DNA of 64,000 nt, taken from assembly GCF_027887165.1 (NCBI RefSeq), contig NC_077235.1:52229895-52293894 (forward strand). Direction: 5' to 3'. Positions 32,737-42,384 of the stretch are shown here, in pieces. Source of the DNA: Monodelphis domestica (lineage: Eukaryota; Chordata; Mammalia; Didelphimorphia; Didelphidae). How positions within the stretch are numbered: position 1 is the stretch's first letter; every line of letters begins with the position of its first letter. A program made the translations under genes and the position numbers. The notes beneath the pieces were generated by a model. That model saw only the letters and a list, made by a program, of their open reading frames with translations. It had not been told where the DNA came from and ran no database searches.

Positions 32737-32948
32737 GACATTAGAACACTCAACATGGTATATCAGAGTAAGAAGTGACCTTGGAACAAAGAATTTTATA
32801 TATCAGAGCTAAGAGGGACCTTTGAATCAAGAATGAACAATGTCAGAATTGAAAAAGGCCTTGGAACACAAAACATGGAATGTAACAGTAGAGAGAGACC
32901 TAGGGCTGAGATCTTAGATCATAGAACATCAAATGTTAGATGTCAAAG
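32737..32948 (+). repeat. Tandem array, about five 40-base units
   Basis: Units begin at about 32737, 32777, 32817, 32858 and 32897, with lengths near 40, 40, 41, 39 and 52. Each has a 'gacctt.gaac' start and a 'tcagag..aagaag' end, diverged from one another. The last unit runs into an antisense MIR/THER1 (about 32930-33110), whose first part has the same wording, so the array looks like an expansion of the SINE edge. Confidence 0.7.
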
Positions 32949-33115
32949 GTCTTAGAGATCATCTAGTCCAATATCCTCTTTTTACAGATGAATGAACCGA
33001 GTCCCACTGAGGAGAAGGGAGCCATCTAAAGTCACCTAATGAGTCTGTGACAAAGTCCAGCCTTAAACCCAGCCCAGTGACCTCTCCTCTACACCTCACT
33101 GCCAGCCTCAATGGT
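32949..33115 (-). mobile_element. MIR/THER1 SINE, minus strand
   Basis: 'gtcttagagatcatctagtc' and 'tttttacagatgaatgaacc' mark an antisense copy continuous with the tandem array. Confidence 0.6.
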
Positions 33116-33479
33116 TCAGCAAGACTCGGCCAGCCTCCGAGACATCTCTCTTTAGGCCAGCATGACATGTTTAGGATTTGCACACGTCAAACACCAAATT
33201 GTGGATTCTAGGAGGCAAGTTAGATGCCTTCAGATGACACCTGTCACATCCCTGTTGAGATGAATGCCTTTCAGCAGCAAATGAGGAAGGTATCACTGAT
33301 CTGAGAGGGAGCAGATCTAGGAAGCAGAGCCCCAGAACTCTATGAAGGATGTCTGAGCATGGGTGGCTCTGACTTGTGTCAGCCTTGTTAGCTTCAAAAC
33401 ATGATTGATTGATTGTTTTCAGGGGGCAGCTGGCCCAACCTATTGGTTTGCCTTTCATTAAGCACAGGGAAGCTCCCCT
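33116..33479. other. Unassigned stretch
   Basis: No gene or repeat recognised. Confidence 0.35.
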
Positions 33480-33785
33480 GGCTGTCTGCTTACAGAATTG
33501 GTTCCTGGGGCAGGTCAGCTAAATGCTCCTGAACCCAGTGGGATTACCATTTCTCTTTGACTGTAAATCATAAGAAATTAGATCAGCATTTAGGAGGAAA
33601 AAAGAAAGAGATGGAAGAATTCTCTCCTGCGCCAACCGGCTGCGGTAGCACAGCAATCTCTGCCTTAGGAGTGGCTGGCATTTTCCATGGCTGTCATTCT
33701 TGATTTTAATCAGCCACTCTGTTAATTGCCCTTTATAAATGCAAATGAATCCCTTCTCGATCATAACTCATTTTCTGGGCTAAGA
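33480..33785. other. Unique block, possible conserved enhancer-like element
   Basis: The block is unrepeated and contains the POU octamer ATGCAAAT at 33738-33745, a homeodomain-like 'gttaattgccc' just upstream and 'gattttaatcagcc' near 33702. It keeps CpGs near 33631-33645. This is a candidate cis-regulatory element by composition and motifs; no experimental or comparative support is available here. Confidence 0.35.
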
Positions 33786-34409
33786 GAAGCCCTGAGATTG
33801 GTTTGGGGAAAAACTGACCATATCATCTCTTCTTGGCCTCTTCCTGATAAGAGTGGGCTAAGTTTCCCTCCTCTCTCTGTTTCAGGATGAGGAAGACCCT
33901 CATCCACTTTAATCTGTTCCACTAAGGGTTTATTCACACGTGGAAGTGCTAGCACTAGGTCCCCCAAAGAATTGTTAAGTGGGAGGAGTTTGCTATCTCC
34001 ATCACTCATTCCCAAGGCATAATCCTTCACTTCACCCTGTTTCAGCCTTTCCTGATCCAGGGTCTTGTATGGGACCATCTCCCAAAGCTCATTAGCCCAC
34101 CCCTAACCCATGAATCATCAATTAAGACTGTCAGAGCAACAAGAGTACTTCAAATCTACCTCATCCAGCTCCTTCATTTTACAGAAAAGCTAATGGAGGC
34201 CCTGAGAAGGAAAGGGACTTACCCAACATCACTGGTAGCCCCTTACAACAACTGTACATTATTAACAAGTAAAAAATGAACTCATCAATTCTCCCCTGCA
34301 AACCAACACCCTTTCCCCACTTTCCCATTTGTCTGATCTTGAAGGGAGGAAATAACATCTTTATTTTCACACACTTTTCACTGAAATGTAGCATTTCCTT
34401 CAATTACTT
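33786..34409. other. Mostly unassigned, MIR fragment
   Basis: About 34150-34245 is an antisense MIR end ('cattttacagaaaagctaat'). The rest has no recognised content. Confidence 0.35.
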
Positions 34410-34487
34410 AAAAGTGGCCCAATCCAAAGGCTACAATAGACTGCAAATTTAAGAGTCCTCGATACAAAAAAGTTAAGAACGCCTGTC
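34410..34487 (+). mobile_element. hAT-type MITE right end
   Basis: 'gatacaaaaaagttaagaac' plus 'gcctg' is the right end of the family at 3350, 4542 and 29683. Confidence 0.5.
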
Positions 34488-34589
34488 CTGTAGGAACTCT
34501 GATTTCCAGTCTCACTTTCCCCTCAGAACATCCCTGTAGATTCCTACAATCCCCAGCACACACATACACCCCGCACTTCCTTTTCTCAC

Positions 34590-34750
34590 TCCTTAGCCAT
34601 ATTTTAATCATCCTTCAAAGCCCAGCATCCTTCTCTGTGAAGGCTCCTTTGATAGAAATGGGACCAATAAGCTGGACAGGAGGATCCCTTACTGACTTCT
34701 ATTGAAATTAGAATGTTGTCTTGGTTTTATTGCCTCTATTGATTTTGCTC
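34590..34750 (+). mobile_element. L2 3' region
   Basis: 'catccttcaaagcccagcat' and 'ctgtgaaggctcctttgat' are L2 3' sequence. Confidence 0.55.
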
Positions 34751-34859
34751 AATATTTCCCAATTACATTTTTATCTGGTCGAGGCTACACTCAGGAGTGT
34801 CACTATAGTTGTGGGTTTGACACCCCTATCCTAACGCACTTGTGCTCTCTGTTATTTTG

Positions 34860-35275
34860 TTAGGCATACATATTTGTGTGCGTGTGCATGCACACGCATA
34901 TGCAGACACACACGGTCAAAAGTCTTAGTGCAGTTTAAAGCTTTCATAGCTTAAAACTGCGCTGACTGAATTATAGAAATAAGCACACACAGACATAAAG
35001 ATATTTATGCTTCTGTGTGTGTATACACATATGTCATAATAGCTACCGTGCGTGTGCATGCACACATGTATGGCTAACAAAATAACAGAGAAAGCAAGGG
35101 TTCTGGGACATCTCTTTGGGATGGGGTGGTCAAAAGAAGCTTCACAGTGGAGGGTGGGAAAAGCAAATACACATGCACATATATGTAGATATGACAGATT
35201 CTGTATGATTGAAATCAGGACTAAAATCACACATATATACAACCGAAATCACATTTGATACACATACACACAGAT
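34860..35275. repeat. TG/CA-rich tract with two palindromes
   Basis: Alternating purine-pyrimidine sequence includes the perfect 20-base palindrome tgcgtgtgcatgcacacgca at 34879-34898 and a shorter one, gtgtgcatgcacac, at 35052-35065. Such DNA favours Z-form and cruciform structures in principle. Confidence 0.7.
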
Positions 35276-35309
35276 ATATTCCTCTAGACCCGTTACTACC
35301 TGGAAGGTT

Positions 35310-35500
35310 TACAGTGAGGAAACACCCCCCCTCAGGTTTGGCTCTTCCTCTGTACCATTCAGTCCCCCAGGGCTCAGGGGTGGCCTAGAGAGGTTAAGCA
35401 ATTTACCCAGTGTCTCAGAGCCAGTGTGTAAGAGATGGTCTCCCTGTTGCCAAGGCCAGCCTTCTGGTCTACTTAGCCAGGCTGCCTCTGGGCACTTAAT
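35310..35500 (-). mobile_element. MIR, minus strand, diverged
   Basis: 'agaggttaagcaatttaccc' and 'agtgtctcagagccagtgtg' are the antisense core. Confidence 0.5.
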
Positions 35501-35504
35501 CCTG

Positions 35505-35742
35505 CTCTAGGTTTATATGTATGTTTCTTGACTCTAAGACTTAAGTGAAGAGCTCCTTGAGGGAAGGGACTCCAAGACTTTCTCCTAGAAGAGAAGCCTT
35601 CTTCCCTCCCCCACCCCACCCAGGTTATCAGGAAAAATGAAATGTTTCTGAAAAACCTGATTCTTCCTCTCTTTGTCCCCTGCCTCCTCCCTAACACCCC
35701 ACTCACAGAGCACTCAGCACATTGCCTTGTACCTAATGGAGA
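35505..35742 (+). mobile_element. L2 3' end
   Basis: 'gagctccttgagggaaggga' and 'gcacattgccttgtacctaa' are the L2 terminus. Confidence 0.65.
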
Positions 35743-35744
35743 GA

Positions 35745-36090
35745 AGGCAGGAAGGGCAGTGGAAAGAGTATTGAGTTTAGAGTGAGAAGACATAGGTTCT
35801 GGTTCCATCTCTGCCACTTCGCATTGTGGAAAGCGTACTGGCCTTGGAGCCAGGAGTCCTGGGTTTCCAGTTGGTCAATCGGTCAATAAGCATTTATTAG
35901 GGTCCTACTATGTGCCAGGCATTGTACTAAGTTCTGGGAGTATAAAAAAAGGTGAAAGACAGTCCTTGTCCTACTAAGTGCCACTAAGTGACCTTGGGCA
36001 GCCAAGTCCTTTGCCCCCTCTAGACCTCTATTTTTCTATCCGTAAAATGAGAGAGTTGGCTAGATGGTACAGAGGTTCTCTTCCGATTCT
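35745..36090 (+). mobile_element. THER1 SINE copies split by an antisense L2 end
   Basis: The copy beginning 'gggcagtggaaagagtatt' and another with 'ttggagccaggagtcctgg' are followed by an antisense L2 terminus at 35873-35985 ('ctactatgtgccaggcatt'), after which SINE sequence resumes ('taagtgaccttgggcagcc' to 'ggctagatggtacagagg'). Confidence 0.65.
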
Positions 36091-36341
36091 CAAACCTGTG
36101 CTCCTCTGACTCAATGAGTTCTTAGGTATCCTCAACATGGCCCGTTCTCTGGGTTGTCTCCATGCTTCCTTCTCTGACAATAGTTGCTCAGTAAATAGTT
36201 GTTGATCAATGACAGCAGCCTCTAGCCAACTGAGATGATAATGAAGCTTGGCCTCTGACAAAGCTCTCTCAGCTCCAAGTAATATTGTCCCTTTGTGCTT
36301 AAGAAATGAATTCTTTTCTTTCCAAAGGCTGAAGTCATCAT
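36091..36341. other. Unassigned stretch
   Basis: No gene or clear repeat. Confidence 0.3.
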
Positions 36342-36548
36342 AACCCAGATTTGGAGTTGGAAGGGGCCTTAGAGGTCATCTAGTCCAACACCACTAAGTC
36401 TCCTCACTCTTGTTTTAAAAGAGAGGAAATTGAGGTTCAGAGATGAGAAGGGACTTGCTTAGTCATTGTGATTTTAAGTAGTGGAGCTGGGGTTGGAACC
36501 TAGGCCTCTGAGTCTCCATATCTAATCTCCCTGCCACTGGGTCATCAC
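36342..36548 (-). mobile_element. MIR/THER1 SINE, minus strand
   Basis: 'gagttggaaggggccttaga', 'gaggtcatctagtccaac' and 'gaggaaattgaggttcagag' mark a well-preserved antisense copy. Confidence 0.75.
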
Positions 36549-37661
36549 TGATACCACCCTCAGGGGGCCCCACTTGCCCACCCAGGTAGTAACCATTCTC
36601 CTAGGAGCCTCCAGTAGCTGAAATTGTATTTCTGGCAGGGCGGGGATCTCTCTGGGCTCAGGGAGGATAGGGTTTCTTTCAACCCCATCTCTGATTCTGG
36701 GAGTAGATGGGGTGGGGGATATGTCTCACCATCAGCCCCCAGGGGCTGTGCTCCATAGAGCTGTCTCCGAGAATTAGCCCAGTCCTCGGTCACAAAAGGC
36801 GAAGGTTTCCATCTTCCCCCCAAGCGACAGCTAGCTCCCCAAGAGGGAAGCTCCAAAGGAGATGGTCTCAGGGAAGGGAGGCTGCACTAGCCCTATTCAG
36901 AGCTAGGGAGCTCTGCTGGCTGGAACCAGAGCATCTCAGCTGGCCTTGGCCAAGAGAGTAATGCATTTGCAGATTGAACTCTGGGTCCTCCCAATCAGAC
37001 CACTGCTCCCACCTGCCCCTGGCAGCCAAGAATTGGTTGAGCAGGCGGGGCTCTCAGCCCAACAGAGAGCCTGACTTGCCCCTGTGCTCCATCTTCCCTC
37101 TGCCCCAGCCTTTCCCACTGGGGGAGGAGAGGAGCTGGCTTTTCACAGGACAAAAACAAGCTAGTTTGTCTGGCCAGCCAGATGGTCTGCCAACATTGCT
37201 GAGCCTTGGGCAAAGCTAAAAGAGATGGGTATCTCTGAGGTGCCCTCTGACCTCATTTTCCAAGCTTTGCCAGACACCCCTCCCTGTAGAGATCAACATA
37301 ATGTCTGGTCATCCCTGTCCCCCAGGCTAAGTAAAGAAGACACTTTAGATCAAGGCAAGCTTCATCCTACTCCACCAGGACACTGCCTTGATGTCTTCAT
37401 GCCTAAGGAAGGAGAAAAACTGGGAGGAGGTGGACTGATTCCATAATTCCTACTGCCAGAGTCTGCAAGTAGAGTATTTAGTGAGGTCAAAGGGAGAAAA
37501 GGAAGCTGGTGTATCAGTGATCAGACCAATTTAGAGGCTATCAATGATCATCAGAAAGAGTCTCCAAAGATAAAGTCCCAGATAAGGCTAAGAAAACAGT
37601 GATGTCACCCCTAGCATTCTTGGGTTTTCTCACCTTGTGTATTCATCATGATGAGTAGAGA
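36549..37661. other. GC-richer unique stretch without a gene
   Basis: About 1.1 kb of unrepeated sequence with overlapping frames of 60-98 codons on both strands. No frame shows a recognisable domain, and CpG is too sparse for a CpG island. I see no promoter or paired splice signals around a frame. Confidence 0.4.
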
Positions 37662-37835
37662 AACAGCATGGCACAGGGCAAAAAGGTTGGAAGTCAGAGT
37701 TGAGATCCCAGATCAGCCACTTCCTAGTGGCAAGTTCCTCCTTCTCACTGTCCCTCAGTTTCCTCATCTATAAACTAAAGGGGGTGGACTACATGATCTT
37801 TCAGATCCCTTCTAACTCTGTCTCCTATGAAAAAT
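37662..37835 (+). mobile_element. THER1/MIR SINE
   Basis: 'gaagtcagagttgagatccc', 'ctcagtttcctcatctataa' and 'gatcccttctaactctgtct' identify it. Confidence 0.75.
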
Positions 37836-39555
37836 AATCAATTGGTTGCCTTTGCATGCATTTCACTAGACAAGGGATACCCATTGGGGGTGTTCCTGAG
37901 TAACTACATTAGTTTACATTCCTAGATTGACCTAGTCAGAATCCAACAAAAGGGTGCACAAGAGTGAGGATGGAGCTATATTCTGGAGCCCATCTGGAGC
38001 GCTGTCTCAGATGAACTTATTCTCCCATTCCTGAAGAAGAAATGACCAGAGGTTACCAAGCTATGACAGCCTAATTGGGCTTAATGAAGATAACTTAATG
38101 AATGATTTACCTATCGTAACAGTACAAGAATGGAGCCACACTCTCTTGGGAAAACAGACAAGTCAAGGCTGCCCCATCCAAGACCCATGGTAGAGCTCCA
38201 AGCCCCAGAAAAGATACACAAACTCAAACACAAGAGAGATGCAGGGTATGGCATCAAATTACTTCATTGACCAAGTCAAAAAGACACAAAAACACTGCAG
38301 AAAATCATTCTACCAAAAGGGATCTGCCATTTACTCCACTAGTAATGGAGGAGTCTAGTGAGCAAGGGAGGCCAGATATGGAGAGACAAGAACCCTCAGT
38401 AAAGAGAACCCCACACTGGTGGTGATTATTTTGAGCACCAATGCCACGTGAGTACAGTTAATCTGCTTTGCTCCTCAGCAGGACATGGACCAGACACAGC
38501 ACCTGGCATTGACAAGCAGCTGTTAATCTCCTCCTTGGTGCTGAACAAGCTCAAGTGTGCTTTAGGTAGCTACCACCAGGTGAATGGGGGCACCTGTTTG
38601 ATGACATCTGAGCAGACTAGCTAAATCTTCCCTAGGCACAGGGAATCAAATTAAAGGACATTGAGCATATTCTTCATGGCATTCTGATTTTCCCCCAAGC
38701 CAATTTCTTTATTAAAATAAATCCTAACAATGCTTACATATTTAAAAAGACAAAGTTAAACAAGATTTGAGGGTAAGAAAAATGGGTGCCTGGCACCTCC
38801 TTCACCTCTGAAGGTAACAGTGCCTTCATAGAGTAACCTAACTACCCAGAACCTGCCCTTTCCCAACTTTGGTCTGCCTTCGCCTATGTTCTGGGGCTTG
38901 ACATTCTCCTTCCCATCCAGAATGATTTATCTTATCTTCTCAGGGCCCTATGCAATGTTAGGCAACAGCTAGTTTACCTAAGAAATTAATTCTTGATAGG
39001 GTATTAATGAATAAAAATAAGCTAATGCTTTACACATTCTCAAGTAACTCACAGAAAGGACAGACCTTCAATACTTGAATTCTGATGAGTAGTAGGGATT
39101 TCAGGCCTCTTGGAAGACTGATTATGGGGAGGAGAGCATCCCAGTCAATGAAGGAAGACTTTTTTTGCAAGTTGAACACCTTTCAGTTATGCCTCTCAAA
39201 TGACAGTTGTCACAGCATTTCTCTAGGTGAAATGACCATAAGAGCTATTAGCAAGAATGAGAGAGGACTGAGACTCTTGCTTGGGGAGCAAGGAGATGCA
39301 CTGACTTGCATAAAAAAGCAATGCATCGCTTTCCTTCAATCTACTGTTATCAGGTCCAAGTCTCCTTCCTAAAGAGAGCCCTTTTCCAGGTTACATGGGA
39401 GAACACGAAAGTGTTCCTTAAACAAACAGAATAGCTCTAATTATCCATACAAAGAAGAAAAGGGACTTGAAGGGTAAGAGGAGAAAGAGAAGGATCAAGG
39501 ATTATTTTAGAATATATAATATTTTAGATATTAGAAGCAGAGAGTAAAAGCAGCT
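37836..39555. other. Long unique stretch without a recognised gene
   Basis: About 1.7 kb with no repeat family I can name. AT-rich, homeodomain-like sites such as 'cctaattgggcttaatg' near 38069 and an E-box 'cacgtg' near 38445-38450 occur. A 95-codon frame at 39085-39372 has no known similarity. Confidence 0.35.
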
Positions 39556-39820
39556 GGTTCTACAATGAGCACAAGTAGAGCACAAGGCCAGGAATCAAAA
39601 AGACTTGATTTCAAATCTCACTTCAGCTGTGTAACCTTAGGCAAGTTACTTAAGTTCTATCTGCCTCAATTTCCTCAATTGGCAAAAGGGGATAAATAAT
39701 AGCAACTTACATCTAAGTGTTGTTGTGAGGATCAAAAAGAAATAATATTTGTTAAGTGCGCTTTAGCACCTACAGGACCTGGCAACCTAGTAGGCACTAT
39801 ATAAATGCTGATTCTCTTCT
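39556..39820 (+). mobile_element. MIR-type marsupial SINE, near complete
   Basis: The copy has 'gatttcaaatctcacttcag', 'ttaggcaagttacttaag', 'tgttgtgaggatcaaaaag' and the tail 'ggcactatataaatgctg'. Confidence 0.75.
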
Positions 39821-39829
39821 TTATATATG

Positions 39830-40228
39830 AAGCATCTCCAGGAGAACCTTATACACAGACGCGGATACCCTGTGGCACAATCACATGTAATGGACTTCTC
39901 TACTAGAAGCAATGCAATGACCCAGGACAATTATGAAGGACTTATGAGAAAGAACTGTGGGAGCAGAAACAGAGAAGAAAAACAACTGCTTGATCACATG
40001 GGTCAATGGGGATAGGATTGGGGATGTAGACTCTAAATAATCACCCTAGTGTAAATATCAATAATATGGAAATAGGTCTTGATCAAGGACACATGTAAAA
40101 CCCAGTGGAATTGCAGGTTGACTAAGGGAGGGGGTGAAAAGAGGGGAGGGAAAGAACACGAATCATGTAACCATGGGAAAATATTCTAAATTAATTATAT
40201 AAAAATTTTCAAGTAAAAAAAGGAAATT
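39830..40228 (+). mobile_element. L1 3' end
   Basis: The sequence is the sense-strand counterpart of the L1 3' UTRs at 26 and 51 kb: 'caatgcaatgacccaggaca', 'atatggaaataggtcttgat' and 'catgtaaccatgggaaaata', ending in an A-rich tail at 40215-40228. It is strongly 5'-truncated. Confidence 0.8.
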
Positions 40229-40235
40229 AAAGCAA

Positions 40236-40655
40236 TTATTAGGTGCTATTTTGCCCAACTCTATGCCAGCATACCTGGCAATCTAAGGCAAATGGCTGAA
40301 AATTTTCAAAAATATAAAGTGACCAGATTATAAGAAAAGGAAATATAATACTTAAATGACCTTATCTTAGAAAAAGAAATTGTATAAGTCATAAATAAGC
40401 TTACTAAGAAAAAATCTCCACAACCAGGTGGACTCACATGTTAATTCTACAAAACATTTAAGCAACAATTAATCCCAGCACTATATAAACTATATTAAAA
40501 ATTGGTAAGGAAGAAGTCCTACCAAATTCCTTCAATAATACAAATATGGGTTTTGATACCTAAACCAGGGAGCAAATTATGTACCAGTTTTCTTAATGAA
40601 TATCAATGTAAAAATTTTAAATTAAATACTAGCAAAAGGAGATTAAAGCAAAGAT
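40236..40655 (+). mobile_element. L1 ORF2 internal fragment (fingers/RT region)
   Basis: Conceptual translation gives L1 ORF2 words such as LIPALYKLY and LIPKPG near 40470-40570, upstream of the catalytic domain. There are many stops. It lacks an L1 3' end, so it is a truncated piece. The nearly repeated 15-mers at 40221-40235 and 40637-40651 (14 of 15) may be a target duplication or coincidence. Confidence 0.65.
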
Positions 40656-40799
40656 CATAAAAAAAAAGATATGAAGCATCTCCTGAACAGGAGTTGGACT
40701 TTCTGAGAAGAAAGCAGCTATTTGTCCTCCAAGGAATGGTGCTGTGGGTGCATCAGGTTGTGATCCTCATTCAGGAATGATAAAAAAAAGAGATGAGTA

Positions 40800-41360
40800 G
40801 AGGTGAATTTCTAGTTGACCTCCCTGCCTCAAGCCTCTCTCAACTCCAATCCATCTCTCATTCAACCACCAAAGGGGTTTTCCTATGAGACTTGTCATTC
40901 CCCTACACAAAAACTCCAATGGCTACCTGGTCCTTCTGGGATCAAATGGAATATGATTTGGCTTTTCAAAGCTCTTCACAAGCTGGCCTCTTACTGCCTT
41001 TCTAGTCTTCTTCCACTTTTCTCTTCTTCTAGCTTTACTAGCCTTCTTGCTGGTCCTTGCACATCCCACTCTATTTTTCCATTTGGTGTCTCCACATTGA
41101 TTGTCCTCTACACCTAGAAAGCTCTCCCTCCCTTATCACCTCTGCCTTCTGGCTTCCTTCAAGACTCTGCTTCAAGTCCTACCTTCCACAGGCAGCCTCC
41201 CTTCTGAAATGATTTCCCATGAGTCTTGAATATACTCTGTATGCACATAGTTGTTTGCAAATCATCTTTTCCATTAAAATTTGAGCTCCCCAAAGACTGA
41301 CAATGTTTTGCCTTTTTTGATGCCCCTAGTAAATGCTTAATAAATGCTGGTTGACAACAC
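40800..41360 (+). mobile_element. L2 LINE 3' region, long
   Basis: The L2 order is clear: 'gacctccctgcctcaagcct', 'ggctacctggtccttctgg', 'gctcttcacaagctggcctc', 'caagactctgcttcaagtcc' and the terminus 'taaatgcttaataaatgctg'. Confidence 0.85.
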
Positions 41361-41364
41361 TGTA

Positions 41365-41640
41365 AAAACAAATAGCTCTGAAAGACTTAAGAACTCTGAT
41401 CAACATAGTGATCAGCCATGATTCTGGAGGATGGATGATGAAGAATTCTGCCTAGCCCTCAACAGAGAGGTGACAGACTAACATGCAGAATGACACACAT
41501 ATTTTTTGGTCTAGTCAATGTAAGGATTTGTTTTGCTTGATTATCTATATTTATCACAAGAGTTTTGTTTTTCTTTTATTCCTGGAGGAGGAGATAAAAA
41601 AGAAATGTTTAAAAAATTAAAAATAAAACCCAATTAAAAA
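41365..41640 (+). mobile_element. Old L1 3' UTR
   Basis: 'gaaagacttaagaactctga', 'gtgacagactaacatgcaga' and 'ggatttgttttgcttgatta' are an older marsupial L1 3' UTR, ending in an A-rich tail. Confidence 0.65.
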
Positions 41641-41739
41641 ATGAAATCTGGAAAAAATGCTTATTGATTGATTGATGGTTGGTGACTCCCCTCTGAAGAG
41701 TACTGAGGTAGCTATTTGTCAGCCTGATAACAGAAATAG

Positions 41740-41885
41740 AGATTTCTGCTGTCTTTCAAGGGTATAAATCTAGGACATAACAGAGAACTTCCAAGACTTT
41801 TCAAATCCGATAACTACCAGCCTCTTAAGATGATTCATGTGGGCACAGATGATACTACCAAAAAGAATCTAGAAAACATTGTCAA
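41740..41885 (+). mobile_element. Possible L3/CR1 ORF1-region fragment
   Basis: 'gattcatgtgggcacagatg' and 'aatctagaaaacattgtc' resemble the 5' part of CR1/L3 elements. The assignment is tentative. Confidence 0.35.
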
Positions 41886-41914
41886 AGACTGATAAAGTAT
41901 TGGGTTGAATACTG

Positions 41915-42367
41915 AAAGCCTTTGGAGCACAGACACTGTTTTTCATCACCACCCCTCACACAGAAGGAGGGCCTTCTAGGACTCTTGGCCTTTAATTTGA
42001 AAACTTCCTTTCTTGCTCCTTCTACCTCTTACCTATCACTGAGAACTGGCATCTCTGCTCATCCTATCTATTTCCAATGGCATTTTGTCTCCTATTCCCA
42101 ATCCCATTGAGTCTTTCAGGAGAGTTGAAATACTGCTTGTTCCTCATTGTCATTTTAGGACCATATCTCTATTCTTGTCACTCAGAAACCTTCTTTGAGA
42201 TTCATGTAATCGAAGTTGATCACCCCAATGAGGATTCTGGGAACTGTACTGATCCCCAGAACATTATTCCCTCTTTCTCCCTGAGTTCAGGACAAGTCTC
42301 AGTTTCTCTTTCTATCCAACATCTGCCCTAATACCAAGAGACTTCAATATTCATGTTTACTATTCCC
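41915..42367 (+). mobile_element. L2 LINE, endonuclease region, upstream of the retrocopy
   Basis: The segment ends with 'agacttcaatattcatgt' near 42339, the L2 endonuclease DFNIH motif. It forms the left half of the L2 that was split by the MITF retrocopy; the same LINE resumes at 44723. Confidence 0.6.
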
Positions 42368-42384
42368 TCAAATAGCTTACTTTC
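42368..42384. repeat. Target-site duplication of the MITF retrocopy, left
   Basis: tcaaatagcttactttc; partner tcaagtagcttactttc at 44706-44722 (16 of 17). It is L2 sequence on both sides. Confidence 0.75.

Noticed and set aside
36550..37450. Possible GC-rich exon or CpG island
   Set aside because: CpG is sparse, frames exist in many phases and on both strands, and no splice pair or domain supports an exon.
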